Positions 23,000-33,046 of a stretch of 46,319 nt of DNA are shown piece after piece (position 1 is the first letter of the stretch; each line of letters opens with the position of its first letter). This DNA comes from Tenacibaculum sp. SG-28 (GTDB lineage: Bacteria > Bacteroidota > Bacteroidia > Flavobacteriales > Flavobacteriaceae). The position numbers and the translations under genes were made by a program. The stretch is from contig NZ_MQVY01000004.1 of assembly GCF_002954385.1 (NCBI RefSeq), positions 235,045-281,363 of the forward strand, given 5' to 3'. Under the pieces are notes generated by a model that worked only from the letters and a program-made list of their open reading frames with translations, was not told the DNA's origin and did not search any database.

Positions 23000-24457
23000 A
23001 TGAAAAAGTTACAATATACAATCTTTACTTTATGCGCTCTTTTTCTTTTTTCAGCGTGTGATTTTGAAGAATATCAAGACGATCCAAATCGAATAACAGA
23101 GGCAACCCCAGAATTGATTCTGACAAACCTAATTGTAAACTCCTTTAATATTGTAGATGTTACACCAATGTTAACCAGTAGAATGCTTGTATATACTGAT
23201 GGTTTAGATCTAAACCAATACTACGGATGGACGCGTTCTGATTTTACAGCATACAATAATTTAAGACAAGTGTACAAGTTAAAAGAAGAAGCCGAAAGGC
23301 TTGAGCAACCGCATTATATAGCTTTAGGAAATTTCTTTAGTGCATATCATTTTTATAATTTAACCATGACTTTTGGTGATATTCCATATTCGGAAGCCCT
23401 GCAAGGGTTTGAATCTAATTATACACCAGTTTACGATGGTCAAGAAGCTATTTTTACAGGAATATTGCAAGAATTAGAAGAAGCAAATAATGGTTTAGCT
23501 GCCGCTGACGCCGAAATATCAGGAGATGTATTATTTGGTGGTGATGTTATCAAGTGGCGTAAAGCAATTAATAGTTTTCGTTTACGAATTTTAATGGCGT
23601 TATCGGAAAAAGAAGGAGCAAGTAACATAGACATTAAAGAACAGTTTGAAAGAATTGTAGCAAATCCATCTATATACCCATTAATGGAGTCTAATGAGGA
23701 TGATTTAGCGCTGCCATATTATGACGTAGCCGGAAATCGATACCCTTATTTTGAAAATCAAAATTTAACGGCTGCTTACCTGATGGAGCAAACTTTTGTG
23801 AATCTTATGAAAGATAACGCTGATCCAAGATTATTTGCTATAGGTTCCATAACGGAAGAAGCCCAGTCTAATGGATTACAACCAGATGATTTTGCCGCTT
23901 ACGGAGGTTTAGACGGTAGTGTCACCTTTGACGAATTAAATCTACAACGAGCAGCAGGTATTGGTTCTTTAGTAAACGAACGTTATTACACAGATCCAAC
24001 GGTTGAACCTGGTGTTATCATGAGTTATGCAGAATTGCAATTTATTTTGGCAGAAGCTGCCTCTTTGGGATGGATTTCTGGTAATCCAAGTGATTTTTAT
24101 ACTAGTGGAATCCAGGCAAATATGGAATTTTACAATATACCTCAAGAACAAATAGATACCTATTTAGCCAGTGCTTTCGCATTGTATAATCCCTCTAAAG
24201 CAAAAGAAAAAATTAATACGCAAAAGTATTTGACATACTTTTTTACGGGGGGCTGGGAATCTTATTACAACCAAAGAAGAACGGGTGTTCCTGTTTTTTC
24301 CGTAGGAGAGGGAACTCTTAATGGAGATTCGGTACCTAAACGATGGATGTACCCAGAATCAGAATCGAACACCAATCAAGCAAATCTTGAGAATGCTTTA
24401 GATCGTCAGTACAATGGGAACGATAATATCAATGGTCTTATGTGGCTTTTAAAATAA
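23000..24457 (+). CDS. SusD/RagB-family surface glycan-binding lipoprotein
   Basis: 485 aa with lipobox FLFSAC (Cys20). The helical TPR-like segments AEEAERL...YIALGNFFSAYHFYNLTMTFGDIPYSEAL and GVIMSYAELQFILAEAASLGW are characteristic of SusD proteins. It resembles the SusD-like_2 branch with the N-terminal DDPNRITEATPELILTN region. Placement 5 bases after susC and 6 bases before the next lipoprotein gene gives a tight operon. It forms the lid over the SusC transporter and captures the glycan at the cell surface (family knowledge). The ligand is inferred from the locus to contain galactose. Confidence 0.92.
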   Translation: MKKLQYTIFTLCALFLFSACDFEEYQDDPNRITEATPELILTNLIVNSFNIVDVTPMLTSRMLVYTDGLDLNQYYGWTRSDFTAYNNLRQVYKLKEEAERLEQPHYIALGNFFSAYHFYNLTMTFGDIPYSEALQGFESNYTPVYDGQEAIFTGILQELEEANNGLAAADAEISGDVLFGGDVIKWRKAINSFRLRILMALSEKEGASNIDIKEQFERIVANPSIYPLMESNEDDLALPYYDVAGNRYPYFENQNLTAAYLMEQTFVNLMKDNADPRLFAIGSITEEAQSNGLQPDDFAAYGGLDGSVTFDELNLQRAAGIGSLVNERYYTDPTVEPGVIMSYAELQFILAEAASLGWISGNPSDFYTSGIQANMEFYNIPQEQIDTYLASAFALYNPSKAKEKINTQKYLTYFFTGGWESYYNQRRTGVPVFSVGEGTLNGDSVPKRWMYPESESNTNQANLENALDRQYNGNDNINGLMWLLK

Positions 24458-24463
24458 AAAATT

Positions 24464-25357
24464 ATGAGATTTTTAAATTATTTACTAGTACTTTTAATTA
24501 GTACAATATTTGTTACTTGTAGTAATAATGACGAAGAAATTACCGTTGAGGATACCGTATTGGAATTTGTTTTTTTTGAACGTTCTTCCTTCACTGCGAA
24601 CGAGATGATAAATAGCACAGCAGGAAATGAAATTATTCTGCAAGCGCAAATGTTATCCTACCCTAGAAATGAGGATGTGGTAGTTACCTTAAATGTGACC
24701 GGTGAAAATGTTGAAGAGGGTGTTGATTTTGAAATTTTATCTCCGAATAGAACCATTACGATTCCCGCAGGAGAAGCAAATTCATCAGAAGGTTTCATTC
24801 TGCGTACAATAAACAATGATATCGTAAATACTAACGCGCGTAGTATTATAGTTTCGATTGTATCTGTTTCTGACGCACAACTTAATATCGGAGAGAGACC
24901 TACCGATCCAGAAAAAGCAAAAGTTACCATTGAAGTTAAAGACGATGATGAGGCTTGCTCGGATGAGTACGATGTTTTCGGTGGAGAGAATTTAACATCC
25001 ACGATTTCCATCACAGAGACCGACGGAAGTTTTGATCCTTATGACTTTTCGTATTCCGTAACGACCTCTTTGAATGGAGACAAGTTAACTTTAACAGGAG
25101 ATATAATTGATTTTTTTGAGGCTGATCTTACTGTACAAATGATTCCAGATACAAATGACGTAACGGTTGGTACAGTTTCGTTTACTGAACAAGATTTAGG
25201 AGTTCATTCCGACGGATATCAATACCGATTAGTGCAAGTACAAGAAGGAACCTTTGATGCCTGTATGGGAACCATGACCATTTATTACGATTTGGAATAC
25301 GAGGATTCTGGCGACTGGTATTTTTATTACAGGTTGCAAGGTACTTTTTCTTTATAG
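24464..25357 (+). CDS. Surface lipoprotein, probable glycan-binding (SGBP-like), Calx-beta-like N-terminal half
   Basis: 297 aa with lipobox FVTC (Cys19). The N-terminal half (~30-165) has beta-sandwich segments of the Calx-beta/DUF4843 kind (VVVTLNVTGENVEEGVDFEIL, ITIPAGEANSSEGFIL, VTIEVKDDDEA). The C-terminal half (~170-297) is another beta-rich domain with no helices and several aromatic residues that could stack on sugars (DWYFYYRLQGTF). Its position directly after SusD is the usual place of surface glycan-binding proteins. Sequence alone gives no ligand; the function is assigned by position and architecture. Confidence 0.65.
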   Translation: MRFLNYLLVLLISTIFVTCSNNDEEITVEDTVLEFVFFERSSFTANEMINSTAGNEIILQAQMLSYPRNEDVVVTLNVTGENVEEGVDFEILSPNRTITIPAGEANSSEGFILRTINNDIVNTNARSIIVSIVSVSDAQLNIGERPTDPEKAKVTIEVKDDDEACSDEYDVFGGENLTSTISITETDGSFDPYDFSYSVTTSLNGDKLTLTGDIIDFFEADLTVQMIPDTNDVTVGTVSFTEQDLGVHSDGYQYRLVQVQEGTFDACMGTMTIYYDLEYEDSGDWYFYYRLQGTFSL

Positions 25358-25371
25358 TAGAATTACGAAAT

Positions 25372-26919
25372 ATGAATAAGAAACGACTAGTAGCCGTATT
25401 ATTATTTTTTATAGTTCAATTTACTTTTTCTCAGAATAGCATTAGTATTTTCCCTGATAATGATGCTATTCTCTACTCCGGTAGATTTTCATTTGAAAAT
25501 CCGTTAACACCAAGTTTTAGTATGAGTGCTACTTCGATTAAATTTAATTTTAGTGGTACTGAGGTTAACGGATTTTTTTCTTCAGAAGGAAGCTCTTATT
25601 TGTATGTTATAATTGATGGTAAGGCGAATCCGTATAATCGAAAAGTTATTAAGGTTTCTACCACATCAAAAAAGCCGTTTTTGTTGGCAGACAAATTACC
25701 ATACGGAGAACATACTTTAGAAATAGTAAAATTAAATGAGTCCGACACAAAAGTTTACTTTTATGGTATAGAGATAAAAGGGAAAGGAATTGGAAAGAAA
25801 CCAAAAAGAGCACCAGTAAAACTTGAATTTATAGGGGATTCTAATACTGCCGGATGGTCTGCGTGGAATGCCTATGACAAGGGTAAAAATGCAGCAAGTG
25901 AGTCTTATTTTACCTTTCCTGGTATAACCGCACGAGCGCTAAATGCTGAATATAGTCTTATTGGGGCAAGTGGTTCGGGAATTACAAACTATTCTTCTTG
26001 GAATTTGACTAAGAATTACGATCAGATACATTTGAAAGATTCCATTTCCGCAAAAAATACCTGGGATTTTACCTCTAATTATTGGAACTTTATACCCGAT
26101 GCTGTGATAATTAATTTAGGCGCGAATGATCATTATCCAAAAGCACCTAAAGATTCTATAAAATCAAACTGGAAACGTTTTATAACTGCTAAACTTCGAA
26201 AGCATTATCCTAAATCACATATTGTTTTGGCAAATTCATACGGTTGGTCTTTTGATGAACCAACAGATTATATACACGAGGTTATTGCAGAATTAAAAGC
26301 TAGTGGAGACACCAACGTTTCTTTTGTTAAATTTCCATGGCTTTGGGGGCAAGAACACGCTGTAATCAGTGAACATGCTGGTTTTGCAAATATTTTAGCG
26401 CCACATTTGGCTACAGTATTAGGACTACCAAAACCAATTCCCTCAGCCTTGTCTTCAATTGCAGAGAAAGAAACATTATATAACGGTGATTTTGAAAAAA
26501 ATATTCTACCCAATATACCTGATGGTTGGCGACCACATAAAGAGGTGACCTTAGTTAAAAATACCAGTTCAGCTTACTCTGGGACTAGTTTTCTTCAAGT
26601 TAAAAATGGAGGCTGGGCTCATGCACCGGTGCAAGTCGAGGAAGGCAAGGTTTTACAAGTAAATGGTTTTTTAAAAAGTTCGCAAACGTCTTTACCTAAA
26701 GAAAATGCTATTTTTAAGATAGTTTTTAAAGATCAAGGCCAAACAACTATAGCGACAACTAAAGGGCTCTCGAATGTACATACTTCATGGACTCCATTTA
26801 GTATTAAAGCCATGGTGCCAGAGGGGGCTTGGAGTGCTTGGATAGTTTTAGAGTCTGGAAAGGATACGGTTGTAGATTTTGATGCCATACGTATACAACA
26901 AGTTTTGGAAGAAAACTAA
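25372..26919 (+). CDS. CE2-like SGNH acetylesterase with C-terminal carbohydrate-binding domain
   Basis: 515 aa with signal peptide (LLFFIVQFTFSQ). The N-terminal jelly-roll (~25-145; PYGEHTLEIVKL) precedes an SGNH domain, as in carbohydrate esterase family 2. Block I is FIGDSNTAG (Ser157), block III INLGANDHYP, and the C-terminal catalytic region ISEHAGFANILAPHLA carries His with Glu just before it rather than the usual DxxH. A third domain (~375-515; YNGDFEKN...PDGW, VLQVNGFLKSS, WTPFSIKAMVPEGAWSAWIVLESG) looks like a CBM4/9/16-type beta-sandwich. It should remove O-acetyl groups from the glycan before uptake. It is the last gene of unit 2 and precedes a strong terminator. Confidence 0.82.
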   Translation: MNKKRLVAVLLFFIVQFTFSQNSISIFPDNDAILYSGRFSFENPLTPSFSMSATSIKFNFSGTEVNGFFSSEGSSYLYVIIDGKANPYNRKVIKVSTTSKKPFLLADKLPYGEHTLEIVKLNESDTKVYFYGIEIKGKGIGKKPKRAPVKLEFIGDSNTAGWSAWNAYDKGKNAASESYFTFPGITARALNAEYSLIGASGSGITNYSSWNLTKNYDQIHLKDSISAKNTWDFTSNYWNFIPDAVIINLGANDHYPKAPKDSIKSNWKRFITAKLRKHYPKSHIVLANSYGWSFDEPTDYIHEVIAELKASGDTNVSFVKFPWLWGQEHAVISEHAGFANILAPHLATVLGLPKPIPSALSSIAEKETLYNGDFEKNILPNIPDGWRPHKEVTLVKNTSSAYSGTSFLQVKNGGWAHAPVQVEEGKVLQVNGFLKSSQTSLPKENAIFKIVFKDQGQTTIATTKGLSNVHTSWTPFSIKAMVPEGAWSAWIVLESGKDTVVDFDAIRIQQVLEEN

Positions 26920-26991
26920 ACTAGTGCAACGAAGAAGGTATTGGGGTAGTTTTTGTGATTAAACGTTTTAGTTTATTTATTTTTGATTTTT

Positions 26992-27033
26992 AGTAAGTAA
27001 TACAAAATTAATTTCTGTATTACTTACTTTTTT
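26992..27033 (+). terminator. Intrinsic terminator between unit 2 and the HTCS gene
   Basis: A perfect 13-bp stem (AGTAAGTAATACA at 26992-27004; complement at 27016-27028) with an 11-base loop is followed by further T residues. It separates convergent genes; the T-tract favours termination of plus-strand transcripts. Confidence 0.82.
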
Positions 27034-27050
27034 ACTTTCATGGGATTTTT

Positions 27051-30000
27051 TTAAAAATTCATTTCTTTTTTTATCCTCTCTGGGTCTATGGTATTTTCTG
27101 TTTTATTCATTTTAATATATTTCGATGGTACCATGCCGTATTGCTTTTTAAAAGCTGTTCGAAAATACTTTAAATCTTTAAAGTCTAGGGAGAAAGCAAC
27201 TTCAGAAATATTCATGTTCTCGTTTAAGAGCATTTCAGCAGCTCTTTTCATTTTTATAGACCGTATTAATTGATTGATAGAAAGGCCTGTTAAACTCTTT
27301 ACTTTTCGATATAATGAAGTTCTACTAAATCCTAATTCCCTACATAAATCTATTACATTTAAATTTCCTTTAGGGATGATTTCTAGTACGGTAGCTTCCA
27401 CTTTATTGAGGAACTCTAACTCCACAGAGTTAGATGTTTCCTCTTGCATAGCCTCCCATTTTTTATTTTCAAAAGTCCTTTTTAAATCTGCTCTCGATTT
27501 TAGTATATTTTGAACCCTTGAAATTAAAACGCCAGAGTCGAAAGGTTTGGTTATATAATCATCGGCACCTTTGTTAAAACTTGTAATTTTTACTTTTTTA
27601 TCTCCTTTGGCTGTTAGTAATAATATAGGGATATGACTTGTTGTGATGTCATTTTTTAATGCATGACATAACTCGTGTCCATCCATTTCTGGCATCATGA
27701 TATCAGAAATAATAATATCAGGTCCAACTTCTCTGGCAATTTCTAATGCTTTTTTACCATTTTCTGCCTCCAATATGGTAAATGTTTCTTGAAGAAGAGA
27801 ACTTATGTAACTTCTTATGTCTTTGTTATCGTCAACTATTAGAATGACCTGATTGGAACTATTCTGAACGATCGTACTTTCTTCAGAATCATCCATCTCT
27901 TTTACATCCTCATTAATTTCTCCCTTTTGAATGGAAACGAAACTAACAGTTGATTTATTTTCAAAATAGGCTTTCTCTTCAGGGAGTTTCACGACAAATC
28001 TAGAACCTTCATCAAGTACACTTTCAACTTCAAGCATTCCCCCGTGTAGTTCTATTAAACTTTTAGTTAATGATAAACCAAGTCCTGAACCTCCAGTACC
28101 AGTGGAGTTTTTTGCCTGATAAAATGGTTGAAAGACTAGTTCAATTTCCTCTGCTGAAATACCTCTTCCTTCGTCTGTAACTACGATACATGCAGTATTC
28201 CCTTCTTTGAAGATAGTAACAGATACAGTTTTTCCCGAATCGGTAACTTAATAGCGTTAGACAATAAATTATTAAGAACAATCTGGATTTTTTCAATATC
28301 TACCCATGCTTTAACCTCTTCGGAACAGGTATACTTAAAATGGATGTTTCTCTCTTTGGCTAAATATTCAAAACTTGCAAATTCCTCATTTCCTAAGGCA
28401 GACAAATCGTATTCTCCTACGTATAAATGAATATTTTCTGTTTCAATTTTTCTAAAGTCTAAAAGCCTGTTAATCAACCTTAAAAGTGTATTTGCGTTTC
28501 GTTTTACAAAATTTAATGATTGCTGTTGCCTTTGATTTAAGGACCCACTATTTAGTAGGTCATTCACAGGCCCCAAAATAAGTGTTATTGGTGTTCTTAA
28601 TTCATGTGAAAAATTGGTGTAAAATCTAATTTTCTCCTCCATAGAATTTTGTTCTTGTTGTCGCATCATTTGCTCGTAATAAAGCTTTTGTTTGATAGCA
28701 ACCTTTTCATTATTGTAGCGATATCCCCAAAGGAGTAGTAAAATTCCGGATACTAAATAAAATAAGTAAGCCCAATGCGTTCGCCAGAATGGCGGTGCGA
28801 TATGAATACGAATTTTTTTGATAGGTCCTAAGGCACCAGAAGCTTCATCGCGAAATCTTGCTTGAAATTCATACGAGCCAGGAGGTACATTTCTATAGGT
28901 AACGATGTCTGTGTCGGTAGTATAACTCCAATTTTTATCATAACCTGTTAGTTGGTAAGAATAGTTTCGGGTGTGAAAAGGGTCAAAATCTAATACACTA
29001 AGTTCTATAGAAAATATATCCAAATCTGATTTAAAGTGAAGGTCTTCCTCAATAGGAAGACTGCTAGCCATGATTTCTTTTTTTTGAGCACTTGTAAGGG
29101 GCTCGTTATTATATATTAAATCAGTAAAGGTGATTTTAGGAAGTAATCTGGGCTCTAATATTTCTTTTGGGTCAAAAATTGTTAGTCCATTAATACTTCC
29201 GAAGGCCAGATTACCCGAACTTGTAAAAAGTGCAGAGCCATCATTAAATTGACTGAAATTCACACCATCTATGGCATTGTAGTTTGTTATTTTCTTTGTT
29301 TCAAAATCTAGTAAAGATAGACCTCTATTGGTGCTACACCATAAATGTTCCTTTTCAGCAACCATGCCCCGGATAGTATTACTTTCTAATTTTCCTTGAA
29401 ACTTTGGTGTTTCAAAGGTTTCCGTATTTCGATTGAAACAAATAAAACCTCTATTTTTAGTACCTATCCAAATGCGTTCTTTAAAGTGCACCATAGACAA
29501 TGCAATGGGAAGCTCTTTCTTGTTTTCCGAGCTCCAATTATATTTTGATAAATCTCGCGTAGTTTTGTCAAATTTTATTAATCCATCGCCATAGGTAGCA
29601 AGCCAGAGAATGTTAGGGTTATCCTCATCATCGAGTATGGCTCTTATATCAAGAGATACAGATTCAGGGATGAATTTTATAGTCGCTTTTGTACTGTCAT
29701 AAAAGTGTAAACCGCCTCTATTTGTTCCAATCCATATAACAGCATCTTTGTCCTCATGAATTGTTCGTATATCATTAGACTGCAGTCCTAAAGAATTTTC
29801 TTGCTTCGTAAATCGTTTTGTTTTCTTTGTTTCTAGGTCAATAATATTGATTCCTCCAGAGTACGTTCCCAACCATAGTTTTTTGTCTTTGGTCTCTTTT
29901 ATCGTAAGTATTGCATCGTCATTAAGTACCAAAGGCCCATTGGTACTAGCTATTTTAGTAGGTTCTTTTAAATTACTATTGTAATGGTAGAGTCCAGCAC

Positions 30001-31153
30001 CGTCAGTAGCAAACCATATTCCTTTGTTTCGACTCTCTGCAAGTCCTCTTATACTTGTAATGTAGTTTCCTAAGAGTAATTCTTTTACAGGTGGGGTAAT
30101 TTGGGTTATTGTTTCGCCTAACGGATCGAAAACATTAATTCCTTTACTGTGTGTTCCTAACCAAATTCTGCCAATTCTATCTTCAAATATAGTACTGATG
30201 GTTCTATGAGAAATTGTGTTTTGTCCCATACCAGCATCGTATTGTTTCTCCAAGTAAAAATCATTTTTACCATTCGGAATAAATTTATATAATCCTTTGT
30301 TCCGTGTGCCAACCCAAAGGGCCTCTTTTGCATCTTGAAAGACGCTTAAAATTTCATCCTCAAATGAAAAATTAAAGTCTTGCATAACAAAGTCATGCAA
30401 CGCATTGGTTTCAAAATATTTTAATCCATTATTAGTACCAACCCAAAGTCTGTCTTTGTGAAAGTATACATCGTGCATATTGTACGAAATTTCTTTTGCA
30501 TGGCTATCCGATTGTTTGATGTGATAGGTTTCAATGTCTAACTGAAAAATACCGTGATACCAAGTAGCAAGCCATAAAGTGTTTCCTTTTATTTCAAAAT
30601 CGGAAATGTTAAGGTTGTTAAAATCTATTCCATCAATAGAATTCACTATGTTTACTGCGGTAAGTTCGTTGTTTGTATACCTGTAAATTCCACCAGCAGA
30701 ATTACCCAGAAAAATTGTCCCATCATTTGCTTCTGCGATGGCAGTGAAGATTTTTTCTTCGGGAAACAAACCCGATTCGTCTTTCAACAAATACGTGATC
30801 GTGTCGGTTGTGTAATCGTATATACCAATACCATTATTTGTTAAAATCCAGATTCGATTTTTTCGATCTACTTTTAATGCATTGATGGTATTGTTTGGGA
30901 TAAGTATATAGGATCGTTGTTCATCAAATGCGGTAAACTTATTTCCGTTAAAACGGAATAAGCCATCCTCGGTGCCTGCCCAAACATAGCCTAAAGAGTC
31001 TTGAACAATGCTATTAACAATTGCGTTCGAAAGTCCTTGTTTTTCATTTAATTCAAAAAATGTTACACTTTTTTGACTAAAAATTAAAGTGGTAAACGAG
31101 AGGAAGTAATAAAGTATAGCGACAGATAAATAGTTTAATTTTCGGGTATGCAT
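27051..31153 (-). pseudogene. Hybrid two-component system regulator (HTCS), frameshifted
   Basis: About 1367 aa when the frames 31153-28181 and 28037-27051 are joined. Order: signal/TM start; a long periplasmic sensor of repeated propeller blades (GYVWAGTEDGLFRF, RIWILTNNGIGIYD, LWLGTYSGGINIID and others, ~30-700); Y_Y_Y domain (~715-785); TM (YLFYLVSGILLLLWGY); HisKA with FSHELRTPITL (His850); HATPase (NNLLSNAIK, GLGLSLTKSL); receiver with Asp1151 in ISDIMMPEMDG; AraC HTH at the C-terminus (ISEVAFSLDF...FKKQYGMVPSKYIK). The break lies at 28245-28246: restoring one base gives AIKFTDSGKTVSVTI. It senses a glycan breakdown product and activates PUL genes. It lies between units 2 and 3 and is the obvious candidate to bind the three repeated operators. 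Confidence 0.92.
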
Positions 31154-31883
31154 ATTATTTTAATAGGGAATTTGGATGGAGATTACGGATTATAAAAACT
31201 TTATTTATTTTTAGTAAGTTGTTAATGTCATTTTCATTTTTAAATTTGTTATGAGTTTTGAAAGGAATGTGTCGCTAATCATTCGAACTCTTATTTTAAC
31301 AAAAGATTTCATCAAAAGAAATACTTTTCGTAAAACTTAAAATTCAAAACGCTCATAATACCCATAAACAGTTAGGCTAATCTGTTTTATCAAAGTATTT
31401 AATCACTAAAAATAATCGGGTAGAAGGGATAGTAGTATGCAAAAGATTTTAGTCAAAAAACCAATACTAATATTTCAAGATTTTCCTAGTTAGAAATACG
31501 TTCTGTGTTATTATCTTTTTTCTTTTCAGTAGTATGCGTAGTATAGAAGAACGCTGCTTAATAGCGTTTACTTGAAAACTACATAACAATAACATAACAG
31601 TTATCGTTACCACCACAATAGTACGATTTTGTTTTGAATTCACAAAATTCAAATTTTATCCTTTGGAACTAAATAAAATATACGTCGCAATATTTTTGGT
31701 GTTATTTTACTTCATAGACAGTATCAATAAATAAAGTTATGTTAGGTATCGAATTTATGGTGAATAATAGACCTAATTTACTTTATAGACTTATACACCC
31801 AACAAACATTTAACCGATAATTTTACGTTAAAGTTTGTAATAATTTTTGCTTTTTAAAATTTTGGCATCCTGTTGCTTCAGTC

Positions 31884-31915
31884 ATTGTCCAAAGAAAAGG
31901 GGGAAATTGTCCATT
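31884..31915 (+). promoter_or_regulatory. Predicted HTCS operator, unit 3
   Basis: Half-sites ATTGTCCAAA (31884-31893) and ATTGTCCATT (31906-31915), 22 bp start to start, with a G-run in the spacer, as before units 1 and 2. Confidence 0.75.
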
Positions 31916-31951
31916 TCTTTTATTGACATTAACTTAGTTAGCATGAAATGG

Positions 31952-31959
31952 TATTTTTA
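31952..31959 (+). promoter_or_regulatory. -7 promoter box of unit 3
   Basis: TATTTTTA, beginning exactly 46 bp after the start of the second operator half-site, identical in sequence to the box of unit 1. It implies a leader of about 145 bases before galM. Confidence 0.6.
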
Positions 31960-32112
31960 CCCGCAATACAAAATAGCTAACTTTATACAGCACAATTGTT
32001 ACATATACAAAAGCTAAAGACAAAAAATAAATTACAGTAAAAATCGAGTGTAGAAATTCTTTTTAAAAACAGATGATTAGGAAGAATTCTCTTTAATCTA
32101 GTTGCATTAAAA

Positions 32113-33021
32113 ATGTTTAATATTACCAAAACTAAAGGAAATAATGTAGACTACATTACAATAAAAGATGTTGCGACATCTAGCTATGCTCGTATTTTTT
32201 TACAGGAAGGAGGTAGGTTAGAAACATTGGTATTCAAGGATACTCAAATTCTTTCTGGTTACGCTTCCAAAGAGTATCCAATATACTATGCTTCCTCTAT
32301 CTTGTTTCCCTTTGCCAATAGGATTAAAAATGGTGTATATATGTTTAATGGTAAAAAGTACCAATTAGATTGCAATGAGGTCGGAGCAAATAACGCTATT
32401 CATGGTTTGGTTTATGATAAAAAGTTTCAATTGGTTTCTGTATGTAGTTCCCGGCAATCGGGTAAAATAGAAATACAATACCGAAGCGATGGGAATAGTA
32501 AAGGCTTCCCTTTTAGGTATTGTTTAGCTGTAGTTTACGAACTCCATTCCAAAGGAATAAATATATCTGTAAAAGTTACCAATGAAGATACGGTCACCTT
32601 TCCTTTTACCATTGGTTGGCATCCCTATTTTCATAGTAAAGACTTGTATAATAGTATGTTGTGTTTTTCAGCTAATGAAAATTACAGTTTCAAGAATAAT
32701 AATAAAAATGTCGAAGCTATGGTCAAAAAACCAGGGTCCAACAATTCATTTTTAATAAAAAATCTTAGTTTAGACGATTGTTATTTATTGCGTAATAAAG
32801 GACTAAATTTTCAAGCACCGAACTATCGTTTAAACCTTTCTGGCTCAGCAAGGAAGTCCTTCGTGCAGTTATACATTCCAAACAAGAGACAATGCATTGC
32901 TATTGAACCCATGACGGGAGCAGTAAATTCCTTTAACAATACGATTGGCTTGCAAACTTTGAATGCAGGCAAGAGTTATGTTGAAAGTTGGGAAATAGCA
33001 ATAGAAACCAAGAACAATTAA
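32113..33021 (+). CDS. galM: Aldose 1-epimerase (mutarotase)
   Basis: 302 aa. The family landmarks are NAIHGLVYDKKF (substrate-binding His), FTIGWHPYFHSKD (second His, Pro-Tyr-Phe) and CIAIEPMTGAVNSFNN (catalytic Glu). It interconverts beta- and alpha-galactose, the alpha form being the galactokinase substrate. It lacks a clear signal peptide, so it acts in the cytoplasm. It is the first gene of unit 3, 25 bases ahead of the sugar symporter and in the same run as galK and galT, which fixes the galactose role. Confidence 0.9.
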   Translation: MFNITKTKGNNVDYITIKDVATSSYARIFLQEGGRLETLVFKDTQILSGYASKEYPIYYASSILFPFANRIKNGVYMFNGKKYQLDCNEVGANNAIHGLVYDKKFQLVSVCSSRQSGKIEIQYRSDGNSKGFPFRYCLAVVYELHSKGINISVKVTNEDTVTFPFTIGWHPYFHSKDLYNSMLCFSANENYSFKNNNKNVEAMVKKPGSNNSFLIKNLSLDDCYLLRNKGLNFQAPNYRLNLSGSARKSFVQLYIPNKRQCIAIEPMTGAVNSFNNTIGLQTLNAGKSYVESWEIAIETKNN

Positions 33022-33046
33022 CTAGAAATATTTAAACAAAAATAAT

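Larger units (their letters stand above)
31154..32112. other. Long intergenic region upstream of the HTCS and gal genes
   Basis: About 960 AT-rich bases between the divergent HTCS and galM genes. It carries the HTCS operator (31884-31915) and -7 box (31952-31959) for unit 3, and must carry the HTCS promoter near 31154-31460. I find no paired ATTGTCCA half-sites facing the HTCS gene, so autoregulation through this site is not indicated. No RNA gene is recognised. Confidence 0.6.

Noticed and set aside
31467..31652. A 61-codon minus-strand frame with a signal-peptide-like N-terminus
   Set aside because: The part after the hydrophobic stretch is a short basic tail, with no supporting neighbour or terminator; chance is likely in this AT-rich gap.
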